From: an uncultured Collinsella sp.
GTDB lineage: Bacteria > Actinomycetota > Coriobacteriia > Coriobacteriales > Coriobacteriaceae
Direction: 5' to 3'
Length of the DNA stretch: 11,764 bases
NCBI GenBank assembly: GCA_958349325.1
Contig: CATWCP010000029.1
Location: 1 to 11,764, forward strand
Shown here: piece by piece, positions 7,105 to 11,764 of the stretch
Numbering within the stretch: position 1 is the stretch's first letter
How the letters are laid out: each line of letters starts with the position of its first letter
Program-made: the position numbers and the translations under genes
Notes under the pieces: generated by a model
Database searches by the model: none
Seen by the model: the letters and a program-made list of their open reading frames with translations, nothing else
Told to the model about the DNA's origin: nothing

Positions 7105-7819
7105 GCAAATCCTCCGAGGTCTCGTCGACGTCCAGGGTTTCCAAGTCCTCGACTGCATCAACATCTTCAAAATCGGTATCGAGCAGTTCGCACTCTTCGT
7201 CCAGGTCCTCGGCCTGCTCCTCGAGTGTGGACTGAATACTGCGGCCGCTCAGACGCTCGCGGATAAACTGGCGCGACTGCTCGTCGGGGGCAAACTGCTC
7301 CAGGTCGGGCAGATCGCGGGTGGAGCGCAGACCGAACTTTTCCAAGAAGGCGTTGGTCGTGCCGTAGATGATGGCCTGACCACGCTGGGGGTCGCGGCCG
7401 AGCTCGCGCACCAGACCCTTGTCCACGAGCGAGGCGATGACGCCGTCGGAATTGACGCCGCGGATGCCCTTGACCACCTCGCGCGTCACGGGCTGGTGGT
7501 ATGCGATGACGGCCAAGGTCTCGAGCGCCGCCTGCGACAGCTTTTGCGTGTCCCAGCTCAACACATAGGCCTCGACCACGTCGTGGTAGGCGGGGTGTGT
7601 AAACAGGCGCCAGCCGCCGGCGACCTCGCGCAGCTGAAAGCCGCGGTTGGCCTCCTCGTACTCAACCTTGAGCTCGGCGAGCAGCGACGCGCACTCGCCG
7701 GGGGCGATATCCAGTGCGCCGGCCAGCGCGGGCGCACTCACCGGGTCGCTCGATACCAGCAGCAGCGCCTCGAGGGCACCTTTGAGGCTGTTTGCCTCCA
7801 GCGTGGAAAGGGTTGACAT
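7091..7819 (-). CDS. scpB: Segregation and condensation protein B
   Basis: Accessory subunit of the SMC-ScpAB condensin, which organises and separates the chromosome. The ScpB dimer binds the kleisin ScpA through winged-helix domains. The 242-residue product shows a first winged helix at about 8-80. The highly conserved block TLAVIAYHQPVTR...KGIRGVNSDGVI (within 101-128) is followed by YGTTNAFLEKFGL at 152-164. The last ~43 residues (200-242) are extraordinarily acidic, with about 24 Asp/Glu and no Lys or Arg; the tail is expected to be disordered. The start ATG at 7817-7819 has TAGGAG upstream, in which the TAG is the scpA stop (7828-7833). The stop lies inside rluB (14-nt overlap). Identity is firm; only the tail is odd. 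Confidence 0.95.
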   Translation of the reverse strand: MSTLSTLEANSLKGALEALLLVSSDPVSAPALAGALDIAPGECASLLAELKVEYEEANRGFQLREVAGGWRLFTHPAYHDVVEAYVLSWDTQKLSQAALETLAVIAYHQPVTREVVKGIRGVNSDGVIASLVDKGLVRELGRDPQRGQAIIYGTTNAFLEKFGLRSTRDLPDLEQFAPDEQSRQFIRERLSGRSIQSTLEEQAEDLDEECELLDTDFEDVDAVEDLETLDVDETSEDLHDED

Positions 7820-7827
7820 GGTTGCGG

Positions 7828-7833
7828 CTCCTA
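7828..7833 (-). promoter_or_regulatory. scpB ribosome binding site overlapping the scpA stop (TAGGAG)
   Basis: The TAG ending scpA forms the first three bases of TAGGAG, with AGGAG eight nucleotides before the scpB ATG. ScpA and ScpB work in a fixed complex, so coupled translation would help match their amounts. Confidence 0.7.
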
Positions 7834-8643
7834 TTCGGTGAGCTCGGGGCCCTCGCCGGGCACGTATGCCTCGGCTCCCTCGACTCGGTTGATGCAGATG
7901 GTTCCGAAGATCTCGTCCTGGCTCAGCGTGAGCGAGCCGCGCTTGGCAAGCTCAAGCATGGCCAGGAAGGTGACGACGAGCTGCTCGGTCGTGGCATCGC
8001 CGTCCAGCAGCTCGCGGAAGGTGCAGGTTTGGTGTGCCATGGTAAAGCGGTCGACTGAGGCCACGGTCAGGTCGAGCGGTACGCGATGCGGCGCCACATG
8101 CTCGGCCTCCAGCAGGAAGGTCTGGCGCTTGCCGTCCAGGTCGGCGCAGATGACGGCGAGACCGCGCAGGGTGATGCCGGCCAGGTAGTCGGGCATGAGC
8201 CCCAGGAACTCGGGGTCGGGGCCGGCCACACGCGGATGCATGCGGCTTTCGGCCTGCATCCGCGCGCCAAGGGCCGCAGCCGCGCCCTTAAACTGCTTGT
8301 AGGCAATCAGGCGCTGGATCAGGACCTCGCGCAGGGCGTCGCCGTCGAGTGTGCTGAGCTCCTCGAGGTCTTCGTCGAACTCGTCATCGTCGTCATCGGC
8401 TTTGCGCGGTGTCTCCTGGGGGACCAGCGAGGCGGCCTTGATGTCCAAAAGGGTTGCCGCGACCAGCAAAAAGTCGCTCGCCACGTCCAGGTCCAGCGCC
8501 TCGATGCGCTCGGCCTCGGCAAGGTACTGCTCGGCCACCTCGCTGATAGAGATGGCGCCGATATCAACTTTTTGGCGGGTTACCAGCTGCAGCAGCAGGT
8601 CGAACGGTCCGCTGTAGACCTGCGTCGACACGCGATACGACAT
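7831..8643 (-). CDS. scpA: Segregation and condensation protein A (kleisin)
   Basis: Kleisin subunit that bridges the two SMC heads and binds ScpB. The 270-residue product has the N-terminal signature YSGPFDLLLQLV (10-21) and the helix DFLLVAATLLDIKAASLVP (57-75). An acidic connector (ADDDDDEFDEDLEEL, 82-96) precedes a middle region. A C-terminal winged helix carries TFLAMLELAKRGSLTLSQDEIFG around 225-247. Length and layout match the family. The ATG at 8641-8643 has a perfect AAAGGAGG six nucleotides upstream (8650-8657). It is the first gene after the 84-bp gap, so it may start the downstream operon. The smc gene is not in the window. Confidence 0.95.
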   Translation of the reverse strand: MSYRVSTQVYSGPFDLLLQLVTRQKVDIGAISISEVAEQYLAEAERIEALDLDVASDFLLVAATLLDIKAASLVPQETPRKADDDDDEFDEDLEELSTLDGDALREVLIQRLIAYKQFKGAAAALGARMQAESRMHPRVAGPDPEFLGLMPDYLAGITLRGLAVICADLDGKRQTFLLEAEHVAPHRVPLDLTVASVDRFTMAHQTCTFRELLDGDATTEQLVVTFLAMLELAKRGSLTLSQDEIFGTICINRVEGAEAYVPGEGPELTE

Positions 8644-8727
8644 CTTCGACCTCCTTTGACGGCGCCTTCGCGGCGCGGTTTGGATGCATGCTACGACCGT
8701 TTTGCACGGTCGACCAGTAAGTTTACC
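8644..8727 (-). other. 84-bp intergenic gap with two hairpins upstream of scpA
   Basis: Largest gene-free stretch in the window. It holds a perfect 7-bp inverted repeat (8694-8700 pairing with 8706-8712, loop TTTGC) and a second, GC-only 5-bp stem (8662-8666 with 8672-8676). The second sits just upstream of the scpA ribosome-binding site at 8650-8657. Neither stem is followed by a run of T on the minus strand, so a classical intrinsic terminator is not shown. TAGCAT at 8688-8693 on the minus strand resembles a -10 box weakly, but no good -35 is at the right distance. The gap may mark a transcript boundary or leader of the scpA operon; this is inference. Confidence 0.5.
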
Positions 8728-9411
8728 TTAGATGCCGGCGATTGCGAAGTTGAGCAGCTGCTCAGCAAGCGGATACACGGTAAAGTCGAAATAGCGGCCG
8801 ATTACATCGATGCCGGTCCACATAGGCAGCAGGTACAGCACCAGGATGAGGATGGGCATAGCGTATTGTTGCAGACGGTAATAGTTGTTGAGCGCCTTGC
8901 CCTTGAGGAAGGGCACGATGATCGATGAGCCATCGAGCGGCGGGATCGGGATGAGGTTGAAGAACGCGAGTGACAGGTTGACTACGACGAACGTGGCGCC
9001 GAAGTTCATAATTTGCGACGCCAGGGCAAATGACATGCTGGTGTAGAGGTTGCCATAGGTCAGGCTCATGAGGGCGGCAGCAAGACACGCGAGCGCGATA
9101 TTCGATGCAGGGCCTGCCGCGCTCACCAGGACCTCGTCGCGCTTGGGGTGCTTGAGGTTGTTGAGGTAGACGGGCACGGGCTTGGCGAAGGCGAATACCG
9201 GGCCGCCGGCCGCGAGCATAAGCAGCGGCAGGAGAATGGTGCCAAACGGGTCGATGTGGTTGAGCGGGTTGAGCGAGACGCGACCGCGCGATCGGGCAGT
9301 CTTGTCGCCGAGAGCCCAGGCAGCGGCGGCGTGCGCGCTCTCGTGGATAACGATGCCTATGACGACGGCGACGGCGCTGGCAAGTAGGTTCATGATGTAG
9401 CTGCTGGACAT
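8728..9411 (-). CDS. M50 family (site-2 protease-like) membrane metalloprotease
   Basis: Predicted intramembrane zinc protease. The 227-residue product has the HESAH zinc motif (H23, E24, H27) inside the first membrane helix, NPLNHIDPFG at 48-57, AAGP.SN at 98-104, and the second active-site motif NLIPIPPLDG at 152-161 with D160 as third metal ligand. Multiple hydrophobic segments run throughout. It lacks a PDZ domain and is of the short type often found next to scpAB in clostridia and Actinobacteria. The substrate is unknown. The start ATG at 9409-9411 has GGGGAG four nucleotides upstream (9416-9421), touching the stop of the upstream 98-residue gene. A second in-frame ATG at 9391-9393 is less well placed. 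Family assignment is firm; role is not. Confidence 0.9.
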   Translation of the reverse strand: MSSSYIMNLLASAVAVVIGIVIHESAHAAAAWALGDKTARSRGRVSLNPLNHIDPFGTILLPLLMLAAGGPVFAFAKPVPVYLNNLKHPKRDEVLVSAAGPASNIALACLAAALMSLTYGNLYTSMSFALASQIMNFGATFVVVNLSLAFFNLIPIPPLDGSSIIVPFLKGKALNNYYRLQQYAMPILILVLYLLPMWTGIDVIGRYFDFTVYPLAEQLLNFAIAGI

Positions 9412-9420
9412 GGTGCTCCC

Positions 9421-9717
9421 CTAGCGGACGCGGCGCGAGGCACGCGTGAGCAGGTAATCTGCCACAAACAGGATGACGGCCACGATGGCGTAATCTAAGC
9501 GGAACACGCCGCCAAAGGGTGACGTGATGACGCCGTAGCCGGCGATGGCGCTCGGCAGCGTGCGCGAAAGCTCAACGACAAAGCCTACGATTTGCAGCTT
9601 GGCGGTGAGGCCGCTAAAGCACAGCAGCACGGTCATCGCGCTCATAAAGATGCCGCAGATGCGGCACGCGATGGCGATGATGCTCATCGCCACGGCAGCG
9701 GCCTTACGAGAGTTCAC
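9421..9717 (-). CDS. Small membrane protein of unknown function (98 aa, GTG start)
   Basis: I do not recognise this protein. It has a short basic N-terminus (R4, K5), a long hydrophobic stretch at about 7-37 rich in Ala, Ile, Met and three Cys, a central part ending in YGVITSPFGGVFRLDYA (61-77), a second hydrophobic helix at about 75-91, and a basic C-terminus (R92, R95, R96, R98). This suggests a two-helix inner membrane protein with both ends in the cytoplasm. The GTG at 9715-9717 is preferred over the in-frame ATG at 9685-9687 because AGAGGAG lies exactly seven nucleotides upstream. The gene overlaps the ABC-F gene by 14 nt. Its TAG abuts the Shine-Dalgarno site of the protease gene. The tight packing and good start signal support it as real, in the same transcript. 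Confidence 0.72.
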   Translation of the reverse strand: MNSRKAAAVAMSIIAIACRICGIFMSAMTVLLCFSGLTAKLQIVGFVVELSRTLPSAIAGYGVITSPFGGVFRLDYAIVAVILFVADYLLTRASRRVR

Positions 9718-11734
9718 GCGCGGTCTCCTCTTCGATCTGGGTGGAAAGCTCCAGCCATTCATCCTCGAGCTTGGGAAGCTCTTGCTTAAGGCCGTTATAT
9801 TCCCCCAGCGCGGCATTGAACTTATCTTGATCGGCATAAAGCTCTTCGCTTGCCATCAATTCCATAAGCTCGTCATAGCGGGCGCGCTTTTTATCGAGCT
9901 CCGTCTCGATCTTCTTGAGCTGGTTGCGCACGCCCTTGAGCTTTTTGTTGAGCGCAGCGCGGGCCTGGGCCTCGGCGCGCTTTTGCTCCTTGGTCTTTTT
10001 GCCCTCGGCAGGCTTGGGGGCGGCGACGCTGGGCTGGGCGGAACTGGTCGGCTTGGCTGCCTTGGTCGTGGCCGGTGTGTCCTCCCCTGCCGCCTCGGCG
10101 GCGGCGCGGGCCGCGAGGTCCTCGCGCTTGTAGAGGTAATAGTCGTAGTCGCCGTCATAGACCGTGACCTTGCCATCGCGGATGTCGATCACGCGGTTGG
10201 CCACGGCGCGCACCAGGTGCTCGTCGTGGCTGATTAGCACGATGGTACCGGGGAAGTTTTGCAGGGCGTTCTCGAGCATGTCCACCGAGTCGATGTCCAA
10301 GTGGTTGGTGGGCTCGTCCAGGCACAGGAGCGCCTCGGGGGCCACGAGCATCTTTGCCAGGGCCAGACGCGCCTTTTCGCCGCCGGAGAGGACACGGACC
10401 TGCTTTTCAATTGCGTCGTTGTCGCTAAATAGGAAGGCGCCCAGCAGGCTGCGCTGCTGCGGCACGGTCCACTTGGGCGTGACGGTGTCGATTTCTTGCA
10501 GTACGGTATTGGACTCGGTCATGCCCTCGAGCGCGTGCTGGGCGTAGTAGGCCACGCCCACGTTGGTGCCCAGATCGCGGGTGCCGGTGGTGGGAGGCTC
10601 CAGGCCGGCGAGGATCTTCATGAGCGTGGACTTGCCGGTGCCGTTGGGGCCGACGAGCGCCACGTGCTCGCCGCGGTAGAGCTTGAGGTCGATGTCGCTG
10701 TAAATGTGCTTGTTGCCGTAGGACTTGGATACACCTTCGAGGCCCACGACCATGTCGCCGGAGCGCGGCGGATCGGGGAACTTAAAGTCGATGTGCTTGT
10801 GACCCTCGGGCAGGATGACAAGCTCCTTTTTGATCTGCTCGATCTTGCGGATGCGCTCCTGGGCCTGGGCTGCCTTGGTGGGCTTGTAGCGGAACTTATC
10901 GACGAAGACCTGCATGTGGGCGATGTCGCGCTCCTGGGCGGCGCGCTTGGCGCGCATCTGCTCCAGGTTGTCCTCGCGCTGCTTGAGGTAGCTGCTGTAG
11001 TTGCCGGTGTAGGTGGTCACGCGGCGGTTCTCGAGAGCGGCGACGTGGTCGACGCAGGCGTCCATAAAGGCTCGGTCGTGGCTGACGATGAGGACGGCGC
11101 CGTCGTAGTTAGCGATAAAGCCGCGCAGCCATTGGACGCTTTCGAGGTCCAGGTGGTTGGTGGGCTCGTCTAGAAGCAGCAGGTCGGGGTGGCGCAGGAA
11201 GAGCTTGGCCAGCGCGATGCGCATCTGCCAGCCGCCCGAGAACTCGGAGCACGGGCGCTCAAAGTCGGTGACCTTAAAGCCCAGACCGGACAGGATTTTG
11301 CGCGCGTTGCTTTCGAGCTCGTAGCCGCCCAGGTGCTCAAAGCGGTCCTGGACCTGTCCGTACTCGTTGAGGAGTGCGTCGACGTCCTTGCCCTGTTCTG
11401 AGAGCTCGGTGATTTGGGCCTGCAGCTCGTTGGCGCGCTCGCCCATGCGGCGGATTTCCTTAGCGGCGGCCATGACCTCGGCAAGGATGGTGGTGTCCTT
11501 GTGCTCCAGGTTGGTTTCCTGCTCCAGGTAGCCTACCTGGCAGTCCTTGGCGTACTGGACCTGGCCGGCGTCTGGGCTGTCGATGCCCATGATGATTTTG
11601 AGCATGGTGGTTTTGCCGGCGCCGTTGGGTCCCACGAGCGCGAAGCGCTCGCCGGGGTTGATCTGGAAGGACGCGCCGCTAAAGAGGACGCGTGCGCCGA
11701 AGCTTTTTTCGATCTTGTCGACCAGGAGGATCAT
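9704..11734 (-). CDS. ABC-F family ATPase (YdiF/Uup-like)
   Basis: Soluble protein of two fused ABC ATPase domains without membrane segments; ABC-F proteins act at the ribosome as translation factors. The 676-residue product has Walker A GPNGAGKTT (35-43), signature SGGWQ (166-170), Walker B LLLLDEPTNHLD (185-196) and SHD (218-220). The linker is lysine- and glutamine-rich (about 235-325). The second set is GPNGTGKST (362-370), LSGGEKARLALAKML (449-463), LCLDEPTNHLD (470-480) and SHDE (502-505). After a low-complexity Ala/Lys/Pro linker (about 540-590), a coiled-coil tail spans about 590-676, as in Uup and YdiF types. Both ATP sites look intact. Antibiotic resistance cannot be inferred. The start ATG at 11732-11734 has AAAGG nearby (11742-11746). 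Promoter signals may lie beyond the right edge. Confidence 0.92.
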   Translation of the reverse strand: MILLVDKIEKSFGARVLFSGASFQINPGERFALVGPNGAGKTTMLKIIMGIDSPDAGQVQYAKDCQVGYLEQETNLEHKDTTILAEVMAAAKEIRRMGERANELQAQITELSEQGKDVDALLNEYGQVQDRFEHLGGYELESNARKILSGLGFKVTDFERPCSEFSGGWQMRIALAKLFLRHPDLLLLDEPTNHLDLESVQWLRGFIANYDGAVLIVSHDRAFMDACVDHVAALENRRVTTYTGNYSSYLKQREDNLEQMRAKRAAQERDIAHMQVFVDKFRYKPTKAAQAQERIRKIEQIKKELVILPEGHKHIDFKFPDPPRSGDMVVGLEGVSKSYGNKHIYSDIDLKLYRGEHVALVGPNGTGKSTLMKILAGLEPPTTGTRDLGTNVGVAYYAQHALEGMTESNTVLQEIDTVTPKWTVPQQRSLLGAFLFSDNDAIEKQVRVLSGGEKARLALAKMLVAPEALLCLDEPTNHLDIDSVDMLENALQNFPGTIVLISHDEHLVRAVANRVIDIRDGKVTVYDGDYDYYLYKREDLAARAAAEAAGEDTPATTKAAKPTSSAQPSVAAPKPAEGKKTKEQKRAEAQARAALNKKLKGVRNQLKKIETELDKKRARYDELMELMASEELYADQDKFNAALGEYNGLKQELPKLEDEWLELSTQIEEETARELS
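9725..9731 (-). promoter_or_regulatory. Ribosome binding site that decides the GTG start of the 98-residue protein
   Basis: AGAGGAG on the minus strand, seven nucleotides before GTG at 9715-9717 and inside the ABC-F coding region. The alternative ATG at 9685-9687 has only a weak AAGG about 14 nt away. This site is the main reason for placing the start at the GTG. Confidence 0.65.
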
Positions 11735-11764
11735 GGTGCCGCCTTTGACCTTGTGTGCCTATAT

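Noticed and set aside
8694..8712. Intrinsic terminator after the protease gene
   Set aside because: The stem is only 7 bp and is followed by TAGCATGC on the minus strand, not a T-run, so a terminator is not supported.
8688..8720. Sigma-70-like promoter for scpA
   Set aside because: TAGCAT matches a -10 box only weakly and no -35-like hexamer lies 16-18 nt upstream.
9704..11734. ABC-F gene as an antibiotic resistance determinant
   Set aside because: Architecture fits housekeeping YdiF/Uup-type factors; nothing in the sequence shows a resistance function.
11735..11764. Promoter for the ABC-F gene (TATAGG near the right edge on the minus strand)
   Set aside because: Only 30 nt upstream of the start are visible, so the -35 region is missing; it cannot be judged.

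Overview
The window is a high-GC stretch (about 60% by eye) of bacterial core genome. All eleven genes that I can support lie on the minus strand, packed head to tail. The order scpA-scpB-rluB-cmk-...-der is the arrangement typical of Actinobacteria. The codon use, the DUF512 radical SAM gene and the run into plsY and gpsA suggest a Coriobacteriia member, perhaps Collinsella or a relative. The genus is an inference from gene content and cannot be proven from this sequence alone.

Layout in direction of transcription (right to left): a duplicated-ATPase ABC-F protein (9704-11734); a 98-residue membrane protein of unknown function that starts at GTG inside the ABC-F gene (9421-9717); an M50 (site-2) metalloprotease (8728-9411); an 84-bp gap with two short hairpins (8644-8727); scpA and scpB, the kleisin and winged-helix partners of SMC (7091-8643); a RluB/RsuA-type pseudouridine synthase (6139-7104); cytidylate kinase cmk (5385-6071); a PlsC-type acyltransferase (4653-5381); ispH of the MEP isoprenoid pathway (3751-4650); a PDZ/radical SAM/DUF512 protein (2306-3748); the double GTPase der (961-2295); plsY (285-968); and the first 91 codons of gpsA, cut by the left edge (1-275).

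The scpA-to-gpsA block looks like one operon. Except for a 67-bp gap before cmk, neighbours overlap or are separated by no more than about 11 nt, and several Shine-Dalgarno sequences overlap the stop codon or 3' end of the preceding gene. The block joins chromosome segregation (ScpAB), ribosome maturation (RluB, Der), pyrimidine nucleotide supply (Cmk), isoprenoid precursors (IspH) and three steps of phosphatidic acid synthesis (GpsA makes glycerol 3-phosphate, PlsY adds the first acyl chain, PlsC the second). That combination fits a growth-linked operon coupling DNA, ribosome and membrane production.

I see no tRNA, rRNA, CRISPR array, insertion sequence, prophage or defence genes. No convincing new multi-gene system is present. 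The least understood parts are the DUF512 radical SAM protein, the 98-residue membrane protein, an HX4E variant of the acyltransferase catalytic motif, and an extremely acidic ScpB tail.
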